From an uncultured Collinsella sp. (GTDB taxonomy: Bacteria > Actinomycetota > Coriobacteriia > Coriobacteriales > Coriobacteriaceae): a stretch of DNA of 56,786 bases. The notes under the pieces are model-generated. The model had not been told where the DNA came from and did not search any database. It saw nothing but the letters and a program-made list of their open reading frames with translations. The stretch lies in NCBI GenBank assembly GCA_902475245.1, contig CABRYP010000012.1:1-56786 (forward strand), read 5' to 3'. Below, one piece after another: positions 42,202 to 50,278 of the stretch. The position numbers and the translations under genes are program-made. Positions within the stretch are counted from its first letter, which is position 1; each line of letters starts with the position of its first letter.

Positions 42202-42441
42202 ATGAAAAGCAAACGATTTGTCCTGAATGCACTTCTGGTTGTAGCACTTTTAGCGCTTTTGGCTTTCTCCTGCTGGTACGCAAACCAACCAGTATTTGGC
42301 TACGTATTGTATGCAGTAATGTCCGGCGATAAAGCTTATTACACTCTACGCGCAATTGACGTTCTCTTTTTCTATGTAGCCGGCCCCTTATCAATCGCAT
42401 TGCTCGCGTTTCTTGTCATTTACAACTTCAAGAAACGCTAG
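42202..42441 (+). CDS. Small two-helix membrane protein of unknown function
   Basis: This 79-residue protein is the only rightward gene in a region of leftward genes. It has a basic N-terminus (MKSKRF) then two hydrophobic segments (about 7-25 and 47-70) and ends with FKKR, which predicts both termini in the cytoplasm. The ATG at 42202 is preceded by GGAAGGAG with good spacing; an in-frame ATG 18 codons earlier is less likely. Its base composition is clearly AT-richer than its neighbours. A leftward transcript from the gene next door would cover it antisense. I do not recognise a family. Confidence 0.75.
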   Translation: MKSKRFVLNALLVVALLALLAFSCWYANQPVFGYVLYAVMSGDKAYYTLRAIDVLFFYVAGPLSIALLAFLVIYNFKKR

Positions 42442-42447
42442 CGGTGC

Positions 42448-43860
42448 CTATTTGGAATCCGAATCGTCCATGGAGCCGTCGATGCCGGTTTTGGTATCGT
42501 CGTCCGAGTTGGAGTCATCGTCCTTGGCGAAGGGATTCTTGAAAAAGCTCGTCGCATCGGGCTGCAGGCCCGAGAGCTTGATCCAGGGATTCTCGAGCTC
42601 GGGCTTGGGCATCGCCTGGGCCTCGGGCGCGGTCTCGTTGCCGATGAGCTCGGACTCGTAAATGAACGTATCGTCTCCAAGCGCGTCGTAGGCGGCGACC
42701 GGGTTGCCCTCGGCATCGCGATATGGCGTGCCCTTAAATACAGCGCCGTCGTATGCCACGAGCTGGCGACCGGTCTCGTTCTCAAAGTAGTAGACGAAAA
42801 TGCCCTTGAGGGCCGCGCACAGCGGAATGGCGATGACCATGCCGATGGGACCCATAAGTGCCGAACCAATAACGAGGGCCGTCAGGCTCATGATGGGATG
42901 CACCTGCACCGAACTCTGCATGACCTTGGGGGAAATGACGTTATCGGTGACGTTTTGAGCCACCATGGTCACAACGAGCGTCCACAACGCCAGCATGGGG
43001 CTGAACATAAAGCCGAGCACCGTGGCGATCGCCGCGCTTACCCAGGGACCGACAACCGGGACCAAGTGCATGATGCCGGTAAAGATGGCCATGAGTGCCG
43101 CGTAGGGATGGCCAATGAGCGTAAAGCCGATAAAGGCGAGGATGCCACCGCAGATGGACGTCACGACCATGCCGCGCATATAACCGCCGACCGAGCGCGA
43201 AAGAATCGCGACCATAAAGCGGTACGAGGTCTCTTTTTCCTGTCCGATGATGGTACAGACCTCGTGGTGCATACGGGGATAATCGCAGGCAAGCCAGTAG
43301 GCAAGCACCAAACCCAGGAAGATTACGAACAGCTGCGAGGCCGTGTTGGTAATAAGCGGGAACACGCCGCGTCCGAGCTCAGCGGCGATTTGCGATACGT
43401 ACTTGGACGCCACAGTAACCAGCGAGGACAGATTATCGTCCAGGTACTCCTTGAGCGGCGTGTTGTTGAGCGTATTAGCGTGCGAAATCATCTCGTTGAG
43501 ATCACCGCCCGCAACGCGAAGCTGCTCAGGCAGACGGCTCAGGACTTCCATAATCTGACCGAGCAAAATAGGCGACAGGATGCAGACGACGCCGACGAGC
43601 ACTGCCACAACCACGATCAGCGCGACGAGCGAACCGATGCCACGACCGACGCCGTGATGCTCAAGCCAGTTAGTGATCGGCGACATCACAAAAGCGATGA
43701 TGGAGCCGACAGCTAGAAACTCGATAACCGGCGCCAGGATGCCCATAAGGTTAAAGATGACGGCTGCGATGACAATGCAGCCGACGACAGCCCAAATGCG
43801 AAGCGTCAGAATACGAGTATCGCGCAGCGTGCGGTCGGTTTGTTGGGGGTGCTCAATCAT
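42448..43860 (-). CDS. AI-2E family membrane transporter
   Basis: The 470-residue protein has about eight membrane segments and the family's conserved stretches: an early AVVGCIVIAAVIF region, SPITNWLEHHGV, and LVPVVGPWVSAAIATVLGF followed by AQNVTDNVISPKVMQ. Members include TqsA and sodium/proton or small-molecule exporters, so the substrate is open. The C-terminal 60 residues are acidic and disordered (Asp/Ser-rich). It overlaps the sigma factor gene by four bases (ATGA) and is the last gene of that operon. Confidence 0.88.
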   Translation of the reverse strand: MIEHPQQTDRTLRDTRILTLRIWAVVGCIVIAAVIFNLMGILAPVIEFLAVGSIIAFVMSPITNWLEHHGVGRGIGSLVALIVVVAVLVGVVCILSPILLGQIMEVLSRLPEQLRVAGGDLNEMISHANTLNNTPLKEYLDDNLSSLVTVASKYVSQIAAELGRGVFPLITNTASQLFVIFLGLVLAYWLACDYPRMHHEVCTIIGQEKETSYRFMVAILSRSVGGYMRGMVVTSICGGILAFIGFTLIGHPYAALMAIFTGIMHLVPVVGPWVSAAIATVLGFMFSPMLALWTLVVTMVAQNVTDNVISPKVMQSSVQVHPIMSLTALVIGSALMGPIGMVIAIPLCAALKGIFVYYFENETGRQLVAYDGAVFKGTPYRDAEGNPVAAYDALGDDTFIYESELIGNETAPEAQAMPKPELENPWIKLSGLQPDATSFFKNPFAKDDDSNSDDDTKTGIDGSMDDSDSK

Positions 43861-44648
43861 GAACGAACCATCACTCCGTCGGGGTCGATCTTGTCCTGTA
43901 TCTTCTTAAGGGTACGGCGCAGCAGGCGCGAAACCTGCACCTGCGAGATACCCAACTTCTTAGCAATCTCGATCTGGGTCATGCCCTTCACAAAGCGCAG
44001 CTCGATAACCTCACGCTCACGCGGCGAGAAATCGCGGATGGCTTCCTCGATCACCAGGCGGTCATCGGTAAAATCGAGCTCGTTGTCGTCATCGGCATAG
44101 CGGTCGAGAATCGAGGGGGCATCATCGGAATCGGACGCGCCAGGAGCCTCAATGGGCACCGAGGTATAGGCCGAAGACGATTCCATGGCCTCCAGCACCT
44201 CGTCGACGGTCACACCCAGGTACTCAGCGATTTCTTCAACCTTAGGCGAGCGCTGCAGCTCGTTAGTGAGCTTGTCGGTAGCTTGGTTAACCTTGGCAGA
44301 AAGCTCCTGCAAACGGCGCGGCACGCGCACGCTCCAGCCCTTATCACGGAAGTGACGCTTAATCTCGCCCAGGATGGTAGGCGTGGCAAACGTCGTGAAC
44401 TCGAGTCCGCGCTCGGGGTCAAAGCGGTCGATAGCTTTGAGCAAACCCAGATAGCCGACCTGCATGAGGTCGTCGAGCGGCTCGCCGCGGTTCTTAAATT
44501 TGTTGGCAAGAAACCTTACCAGGTTCATATGGGACATGACGAGCTGCTCACGTGCGTCCGGATCACCGGTCTCTTTGTAGCGACGAAACAGCTCGCGGGT
44601 TTTCTCCTTGTCCCAAGCGGTCTTACCGCTCCGGGAACGTTCGGTCAT
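43857..44648 (-). CDS. SigB/SigF-type alternative RNA polymerase sigma factor
   Basis: The 263-residue group 3 sigma factor has region 2 (LVRFLANKFKNRGEPLDDLMQVGYLGLLKAIDRFDPERG), region 3 (RVPRRLQELSAKVNQATDKL) and region 4 with a helix-turn-helix (MTQIEIAKKLGISQVQVSRLLRR). This is the SigB/SigF/SigG lineage, used for stress response or sporulation. Coriobacteriia of this kind are not known to sporulate, so stress control is more likely. It is preceded directly (one base) by an RsbW-like gene, the classic anti-sigma position, but that protein is degenerate. Confidence 0.94.
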   Translation of the reverse strand: MTERSRSGKTAWDKEKTRELFRRYKETGDPDAREQLVMSHMNLVRFLANKFKNRGEPLDDLMQVGYLGLLKAIDRFDPERGLEFTTFATPTILGEIKRHFRDKGWSVRVPRRLQELSAKVNQATDKLTNELQRSPKVEEIAEYLGVTVDEVLEAMESSSAYTSVPIEAPGASDSDDAPSILDRYADDDNELDFTDDRLVIEEAIRDFSPREREVIELRFVKGMTQIEIAKKLGISQVQVSRLLRRTLKKIQDKIDPDGVMVRS

Positions 44649-44649
44649 A

Positions 44650-45027
44650 TTAGATATCCGCCTTGAGGTCGAGGGAAAGCGTCAGGGGCGCCGCAGTCTT
44701 TTCGTAGGAATCGCACACGCTTGCCAGAATGAGCTCGGCATACACGGCAGCCTGATCATCCTCATCGACAGTCGCCTGGTCACCAAAGGTAAAGGTCATG
44801 CCCACGTGCGATTCGTCGACGTCGAATTTGATCGAAATGTCGTCAGAATCAACGGCCGTGCAGCCAAAGATGAAGGCCTCCTCGGCAGCCATACGGATAT
44901 CCTCGATGCGATCGACGGACATAGAGCACAGCGCACCGACATTTGCCGCCGTCATGCGCACAAGGCGCGCCAGACGCGGATCCCCGGCAACAGTCAGCGT
45001 GATGGGGCAAGTTGCTTCGCTACTCAT
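44650..45027 (-). CDS. RsbW/SpoIIAB-like anti-sigma candidate lacking ATP-binding motifs
   Basis: The 125-residue protein sits at the anti-sigma position and shows the fold pattern of the RsbW family, including RLARLVRMTAANVGALCSMSVDRIEDIRMAAEEAF. In active family members the N-box reads EAxxN. Here it reads EAFIF (50-54), so the Mg-binding Asn is replaced by Phe, and no DxGxG (G1) motif follows. It may bind the sigma factor but probably cannot phosphorylate an anti-anti-sigma. The ATG at 45027 follows GGAG and overlaps the DUF948 gene by eight bases. Confidence 0.75.
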   Translation of the reverse strand: MSSEATCPITLTVAGDPRLARLVRMTAANVGALCSMSVDRIEDIRMAAEEAFIFGCTAVDSDDISIKFDVDESHVGMTFTFGDQATVDEDDQAAVYAELILASVCDSYEKTAAPLTLSLDLKADI

Positions 45028-45613
45028 CGCAGGACTCCTCGGAGGTCTCGGCGGGCGTATAGGTGTAATACTGAGCAGGCTTGGCTGCGGGCTTCTGAGC
45101 CGCATCCGCACCATCGGCGGCCTCGTCCTCAGCCTCACCAATCAGAACGCGCTCGGTAGGCTGCTCGGCCTCGGTGGCGGCAGCGGCGAGCTTGCGATCG
45201 GCGTCGGCTGCAGGAGCCTTCACCTTATTGAAAAGCTTCTGCACGGCGCCAGCAGCAGAATCAGTCACGCTCGACACAGCGTTGCTTGCCTCGGCCATGG
45301 TGCCCGTGACCTCAGAGATGTCGCGAACGACCGCCTCAACCTCAACGAGGTTGGACGTCAGGGCGTCAACGGCAGTCTTGCTCGACTTGAGCAGCGGCTC
45401 CATCTGGGCAAGCGCCGGCGTAAGCTCGTCGACAGCGCCGTCGAGTTTTGCCACCACCGGCTGCGCCTCGGCAATAGTGTTGTTGAGGTCGTTCACGGTC
45501 TTATCGAGCGAGTCGACAACGTTGCGGGTCTTGCGCAGGGTAAGCGCGAGCTCAACGATGGCCCACACACCGGCAATGGCAAGCACCAGCAGGACGATTT
45601 GAATGGGACTCAT
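45020..45613 (-). CDS. DUF948 membrane-anchored helical protein
   Basis: The 197-residue protein starts with a membrane segment (about 3-23, IQIVLLVLAIAGVWAIVELAL), then a long amphipathic helical region with methyl-accepting-receptor-like heptads (VVDSLDKTVNDLNNTIAEAQPVVAKLDGAVDELTPAL), and ends in a disordered Ala/Glu/Pro tail. It matches the DUF948 family, with no known biochemical role; homologues are often general-stress proteins. It overlaps the RsbW-like gene by eight bases, so it may help to control or sense signals for the sigma factor. Confidence 0.85.
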   Translation of the reverse strand: MSPIQIVLLVLAIAGVWAIVELALTLRKTRNVVDSLDKTVNDLNNTIAEAQPVVAKLDGAVDELTPALAQMEPLLKSSKTAVDALTSNLVEVEAVVRDISEVTGTMAEASNAVSSVTDSAAGAVQKLFNKVKAPAADADRKLAAAATEAEQPTERVLIGEAEDEAADGADAAQKPAAKPAQYYTYTPAETSEESCDE

Positions 45614-45708
45614 ACAAGCCTCCCGGAAAAATCGAAATACAGACGCTGTTCATGGTACCCCAAAGAAGGGGAAAGATACCCAAAGGGAATGTGCGTGGTG
45701 CCAATGAC

Positions 45709-47058
45709 CTACTTGGGCGCGTTACCGCTCCGGTCGCGTTCGCTTTGCTCCACACGCCACTCTTCCCAGCCGCGGCCCGCAGGCTGCCAGAACGCGCCGC
45801 GCTCCAGCCCCTCGGGCAAATAACGCTGATCGACCCAGCCTTCGGGATAATCATGCGGATACTTATACACACCGTATTCGTCGCTGCCCGGGCGATGACG
45901 ATCGCGCAGATAACTCGGCACCTCGCGCAGCCCACTTGAATGGATATCGGCCAACGCCGCATCGATCGAAGCCTCGCACGCGTTGGATTTAGGCGCCAAG
46001 CACACATAGAGAGCAGCCTGAGCCAGATTAATACGGCACTCGGGATAGCCAATGACCTCGGCAGACTTAAACGCGGCATGTGCCACCAAAAGCGCCTGTG
46101 GGTCGGCGTTGCCAACATCCTCAGAAGCCTGAATCATGATACGACGAGCGATAAACTTAGGATCCTCCCCCGCGTCAATCATGCGCGCGAGCCAATAAAT
46201 CGTGGCATCGGGGTCGCTACCGCGCATAGACTTAATAAACGCACTGATGATGTCGTAGTGCATGTCAGCGTTTTTGTCGTACGAAAAGCCACGGCGCGGA
46301 TTGGCAATCTTCACGTCGTCAACAGTGATGAGATAGCGCTCCCCCGCCGCCGGCGCGGGCGTTCCCTCGGTATCGGAGCGCGTGACGGCAATCTCGCTCG
46401 CAAGCTCAAGCGTCGTGAGCGCCGAGCGAGCGTCACCCGCTGCCAGCGTGCAAATGGTCTTAACCGTATCCTCATCGGCCGAGAACTTACCGTTCAAACC
46501 CTGCGGCGCCTCGAGCGCACGCTCAATAAGCGTGGCGATATCCTCGTCTTTAAGATGCTCAAGTTCCACCACGCGACCGCGCGAGAGCAATGCCGAGTTG
46601 ACCTCGAAGTACGGATTCTCCGTCGTGGCGCCAATCATAATGACGGTACGGTTCTCAACTGCATGCAGCAGGGCATCCTGCTGCGACTTGGAAAAGCGAT
46701 GAATCTCATCGATAAAAAGAATGGTACGGCGGTCGTACGTATTCAGACGCGTCTTGGCCTCATCGATCACGCGGCGCAGGTCCTTCACGGTGCCTGTCAC
46801 GGCGCTGACCTCGACAAACTCGCTCTTGGTATGGTTGGCGATAATGTGGGCCAGCGTCGTCTTGCCCGTACCGGCCGGCCCGTACAGAATCACGCTCGAC
46901 AGCACGTCGTGCTCAATTGCGGCACGCAACCACGAGCCCTTACCGACGGCCTTTTGCTGGCCCACATACTCGTCGAGCGAATTGGGGCGCATACGCACCG
47001 CAAGCGGCGCATTTTTAAAGAAACGCTCGCGCGTCGAGGCAGAAAAAAGGTCGTCCAT
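45709..47058 (-). CDS. rarA: Replication-associated recombination protein RarA (MgsA)
   Basis: The 449-residue AAA+ ATPase acts at stalled forks. Walker A is YGPAGTGKTTLA, Walker B FIDEIHRF, sensor 1 GATTENP, and a C-terminal MgsA oligomerisation domain contains the GSDPDATIYWLARM motif. The third ATG (47058) was chosen because AGGA lies five bases before it. It is separated by 95 bases from the DUF948 gene downstream, and by 60 bases from the dGTPase gene upstream. Confidence 0.94.
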   Translation of the reverse strand: MDDLFSASTRERFFKNAPLAVRMRPNSLDEYVGQQKAVGKGSWLRAAIEHDVLSSVILYGPAGTGKTTLAHIIANHTKSEFVEVSAVTGTVKDLRRVIDEAKTRLNTYDRRTILFIDEIHRFSKSQQDALLHAVENRTVIMIGATTENPYFEVNSALLSRGRVVELEHLKDEDIATLIERALEAPQGLNGKFSADEDTVKTICTLAAGDARSALTTLELASEIAVTRSDTEGTPAPAAGERYLITVDDVKIANPRRGFSYDKNADMHYDIISAFIKSMRGSDPDATIYWLARMIDAGEDPKFIARRIMIQASEDVGNADPQALLVAHAAFKSAEVIGYPECRINLAQAALYVCLAPKSNACEASIDAALADIHSSGLREVPSYLRDRHRPGSDEYGVYKYPHDYPEGWVDQRYLPEGLERGAFWQPAGRGWEEWRVEQSERDRSGNAPK

Positions 47059-47118
47059 AGCCATCCTGTGCGTCAATCAAAAACGTTTTTCACCAACAGT
47101 ATACCGAATAAATACGAA

Positions 47119-48366
47119 CTACCGTTCGTTAATATAGGTACGGTGCGGAAACTTCAATCCTGGGAACAGCTTGCTCGTGAGCTCACAGAAATAGCCATCC
47201 GTCATGCTCGAAATGTAATCTACTACGGTCTGATCTATATCGTCCTGCCATGCATAGGCGCGATCGTAGTAGGAAAGCTGCCGCTCAATGCGAGAAATGT
47301 GGTGCTTAAAGATATACGAAGACTCGTCGCCTTCGTTTATATCCTGCAGGCAACGGTCGTAGAGCTTTTCGAAGGCCTCGCGCAGCTCCACTTCGGAGTC
47401 GCCTTCGATGCCGCCCTTGCTATAGATCTTCTCGTAGTTCTCGCGCTTGGCCCGGCGGATCTCCTCAAACAGGTCCTCGCTCATCTCGATGCGCGACTTG
47501 CCATAGCTGTGCTCGACGATATCGATAGAGGCATGCGTAAGGATCCAGCTGTTGTATGCGCCGCCCAGGTCATCGTCAAAGGCGTCGGGTGACAGCAGAC
47601 CCGCCGAAATGGCGTCTTGGCGATCGCGCCCCACGTAGGCAAGGATATCCGAGATGCGAACCACGCAGCCCTCGAGCGTCATGGGGCGCAGGTGCTCAAT
47701 TGCGCTGTAACCTGTGACAATGCAATCCTCAACCGTAAGGTCGAACTGGTCAAAGGAGCTCATGTCCGAAAGCTCAAACACACGCTGTTCGTACTCACCG
47801 TTGTGGCATAGCACGCCGTCGAGCGTCTGGAGCGACACGTTGCGGCCGTACAGCGCGTCGAGCACGCGGACCGACTGCACGTTATGGAAAAAATAACGAC
47901 CCGTGCGCTCGTGATAGATATCGTTGAGGAATCGCTCACCGGCATGGCCAAAGGGCGTGTGGCCCAAGTCGTGGCCTAAGCCAATCGCCTCGATCAAATC
48001 GCAGTTGAGCCCCAGGGCACGTCCGATATCGCGAGCGATGCGCGAGACAAGCTGCACGTGCAGGCCGCGACGCGACAGGTCGTCGTTGCTGCGAAAACTG
48101 AAGACCTGCGTTTTGCCTGCATAACGGGTGTATGCGGGCAGATGCAGAATCTTTTCGGTATCGCGCATGAAGGCCGGACGCATGAGCGTGCCCTCGTCTG
48201 CAGCCCGATCGACACGTCGGATGACCTGGTCGTCACCGCATCGATAGGGATTAACGACACCCGAGGCGCGGTCGGCGGCGATACGCTCGACCAGCTCGGG
48301 CGACAACGCCGCGGGAATGCGATCCATACGTGCCTTGATGGCGGCTGTCTGTTGAATGATTGCCAT
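47119..48366 (-). CDS. dgt: dGTPase-like HD-domain nucleotide phosphohydrolase
   Basis: The 415-residue protein has the HD metal motif in GLGHDLGHTPFGHAGE and the dGTPase family N-terminal patterns (RDTEKILHLPAYTRYAGKTQVF). The family hydrolyses dGTP or other dNTPs to nucleoside and tripolyphosphate. It lies 60 bases before rarA on the same strand, and the stop is near a possible weak promoter for that gene. Length is usual for the shorter Gram-positive/actinobacterial type. Confidence 0.92.
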   Translation of the reverse strand: MAIIQQTAAIKARMDRIPAALSPELVERIAADRASGVVNPYRCGDDQVIRRVDRAADEGTLMRPAFMRDTEKILHLPAYTRYAGKTQVFSFRSNDDLSRRGLHVQLVSRIARDIGRALGLNCDLIEAIGLGHDLGHTPFGHAGERFLNDIYHERTGRYFFHNVQSVRVLDALYGRNVSLQTLDGVLCHNGEYEQRVFELSDMSSFDQFDLTVEDCIVTGYSAIEHLRPMTLEGCVVRISDILAYVGRDRQDAISAGLLSPDAFDDDLGGAYNSWILTHASIDIVEHSYGKSRIEMSEDLFEEIRRAKRENYEKIYSKGGIEGDSEVELREAFEKLYDRCLQDINEGDESSYIFKHHISRIERQLSYYDRAYAWQDDIDQTVVDYISSMTDGYFCELTSKLFPGLKFPHRTYINER

Positions 48367-48396
48367 GGCATGCTCCTTAAAAGGGCGCGCAAACGG

Positions 48397-48819
48397 TTAC
48401 AGCGTACTACCCACGACCTCGATTATGGCAAATATCGGCACTAAAAACGGCAGGAAAGGCAGGGAGCGTGATTTTGCAATGAGACAGGCGGCGGCAAGGG
48501 CCAGGAGCGCAACCCCAAACGCGACGACACCACCCAAGGGATCGAGGGTACAAAGGGCAAAGAGCGCCTTGGCGTCCCCCATGCCAATGCCGGGAGCATG
48601 GCGAATACGACGCCAGAGCGACTCAGTAAGCACAAGGGCAAGGTAGACGATAACCGCAAGACCGGCGTGGTCAAGCGCCGTGTTAACACCCTTGTCGAGC
48701 CAAACGCCCGCAAACGCCGCCACCGCACACGCACCGGCAAGCTGATTGGGAAACCGCCGCTCACGGGCATCAATCGCCGCGCCAACAAAGATGCAAATCC
48801 AAAACGGAAAATAGACCAT
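48397..48819 (-). CDS. Type IV prepilin peptidase-like (A24) membrane protease
   Basis: The 140-residue protein has about four membrane segments and the two catalytic Asp motifs of A24 peptidases: AAIDARERRFPN near the N-terminus and GMGDAKALF in the middle. It lacks the N-terminal methyltransferase domain of PilD, like archaeal preflagellin peptidases and CpaA. No pilin genes are in the window. The ATG at 48819 follows a GGAGGT site; a 15-codon upstream extension reaches into a terminator repeat. Confidence 0.87.
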   Translation of the reverse strand: MVYFPFWICIFVGAAIDARERRFPNQLAGACAVAAFAGVWLDKGVNTALDHAGLAVIVYLALVLTESLWRRIRHAPGIGMGDAKALFALCTLDPLGGVVAFGVALLALAAACLIAKSRSLPFLPFLVPIFAIIEVVGSTL

Positions 48820-48849
48820 CGAACACCTCCTTGGGCAGCAGCTCAAACG

Positions 48850-48892
48850 CAAAAACCACCACAAAGGTGTCTGTCCCCTTTGTGGTGGTTTT
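48850..48892 (-). terminator. Repeated terminator element, copy 1 (after the glycosyltransferase)
   Basis: A perfect 16-bp stem (48852-48867 with 48877-48892, arm AAAACCACCACAAAGG) surrounds a nine-base loop. On the minus strand it is followed by TTTTTG. Its minus-strand sequence is the same as the + strand sequence at 56644-56686 apart from two base differences, with the loop region GGGGACAGACAC. Confidence 0.88.
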
Positions 48893-48900
48893 GATCGTGG

Positions 48901-50196
48901 TTATTTGGCGCCTTGCATGACCTCGTCGAGGGTAACGCTTACGGCGTGCTGTGTCGGCACCCAGTCGACCTTTAGGAACAGAGCAGCCACCGTAATGGGG
49001 ATATAGCTGAACATAAAGATCGGGAAGGTAAACAGGTTGGTCACCAGACGCCACTTTTGCGCGCAGTGAATATGCTTGTACTCAAAGATGGTCGTAAGGA
49101 GCGCCAGGATAAAGAAGGCCTGGTACATCATCGCGAAGGTCATAATGAGCGAGGCGGCACAAGCCTGCATCTCGACCTCAGTGGCCAAGAAGCCGTGCGA
49201 AAGCCCGCCCACGATGAGGAACGTCGCATTGGCGAGCATCGAGATCAGCGACAGCAGCATGCCGGGCGCGATCGTCATAAACATGTCGTAGGCGGCAAAG
49301 CGATGATAGCGGAAGGTCGATTTGACCAGATGCTTACCATAGGTAAAGAAAACCTGGTAGAAGCCCTTGGTCCAACGCATACGCTGCTTCCAGGAAGCCT
49401 TAAACGTCACGGGCTGTTCGTCAAAGAACTCCGCCGGCGCATAGCCAATGCGAATGCCGTGAATGGCGCAGAACGTGGTGAACTGAATATCCTCGGTCAG
49501 CGTGTGGAACTGCCAACCGTGCATGCCCTCGATAACACTGGCAGAAATGAGATAGCCCGAACCCGATACAGCGCAGGAAGTCTTGCAGATATTACGCGCA
49601 TTGTTAAGGAAGCGCGCCTCGCGCAGATACCACGTGGCGTTGGCCGCAGAGATCCACGAGCTGCCGAAGTTCTTAGAGTTACGATAACTCGTGACCACAT
49701 GAAAGCCCTGGTCAAAAGCATCGTTCATCTTAGATACGTAATCACGGGAAATGACGTTATCGGCATCGAAGATAAAGTAACCTTCAAACGTATCGGGATA
49801 CTCGTTAAGGATACGGTCGAATCCAAAGTCCATGACCCAGCTCTTACCCTTGCGGGCCAGGTCGTTGCGCTCATAGACGACGGCGCCCGCCTCGCGCGCG
49901 AGCTGCGCCGTGTTGTCGGTGCAGGCATCGGCAACGACAAAGACCTCGATGAGCTCGGACGGATAATCCTGGTCCTTGATGGAGCGAACGAGGTTGGCGA
50001 TCACGGCCTCCTCGTTATGTGCCGCGATAAAGAAGGCATAGCGGTGGAGTTTTTTGGCCTTGGGAGGCGCGACCTCGCCACGAAGAGCGCCAATGACAAA
50101 GAAGACCACCTGGTACAGAAAGCAGACCGTGAGCAGCGTGACGACAATCTGATTGAAGATCACGATGGGTGTGTTGGTTTGTAAAAAGGCGAGCAT
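48901..50196 (-). CDS. Processive family 2 glycosyltransferase (membrane polysaccharide synthase type)
   Basis: The 431-residue protein has an N-terminal membrane helix, a GT-A catalytic domain with FIAAHNEEAVI, the DxD motif in FDADN, the TED motif in LTEDIQFT, and the QRMRW motif typical of processive enzymes (cellulose, hyaluronan or poly-N-acetylglucosamine synthases). Three or four membrane helices follow. It would extend a cell-surface polymer from a nucleotide sugar; the sugar is unknown. The ATG at 50196 follows GGGAG. It stands alone between RluD-like and prepilin peptidase genes, without visible partner genes. Confidence 0.88.
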   Translation of the reverse strand: MLAFLQTNTPIVIFNQIVVTLLTVCFLYQVVFFVIGALRGEVAPPKAKKLHRYAFFIAAHNEEAVIANLVRSIKDQDYPSELIEVFVVADACTDNTAQLAREAGAVVYERNDLARKGKSWVMDFGFDRILNEYPDTFEGYFIFDADNVISRDYVSKMNDAFDQGFHVVTSYRNSKNFGSSWISAANATWYLREARFLNNARNICKTSCAVSGSGYLISASVIEGMHGWQFHTLTEDIQFTTFCAIHGIRIGYAPAEFFDEQPVTFKASWKQRMRWTKGFYQVFFTYGKHLVKSTFRYHRFAAYDMFMTIAPGMLLSLISMLANATFLIVGGLSHGFLATEVEMQACAASLIMTFAMMYQAFFILALLTTIFEYKHIHCAQKWRLVTNLFTFPIFMFSYIPITVAALFLKVDWVPTQHAVSVTLDEVMQGAK

Positions 50197-50278
50197 GCAG
50201 GCTCCCAGCAACGCGTTACGTAAACAACCGTATATCTTACCGCAGGCTTACCGAGTTCAAGAAACCACCTAATACTGG

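Noticed and set aside
45640..45700. SigB-type promoter (GGGTAT at the -10) before the DUF948 gene
   Set aside because: A GGGTAT-like string exists on the minus strand, but no GTTT-type -35 lies at 12-15 bases, so the match is not convincing.
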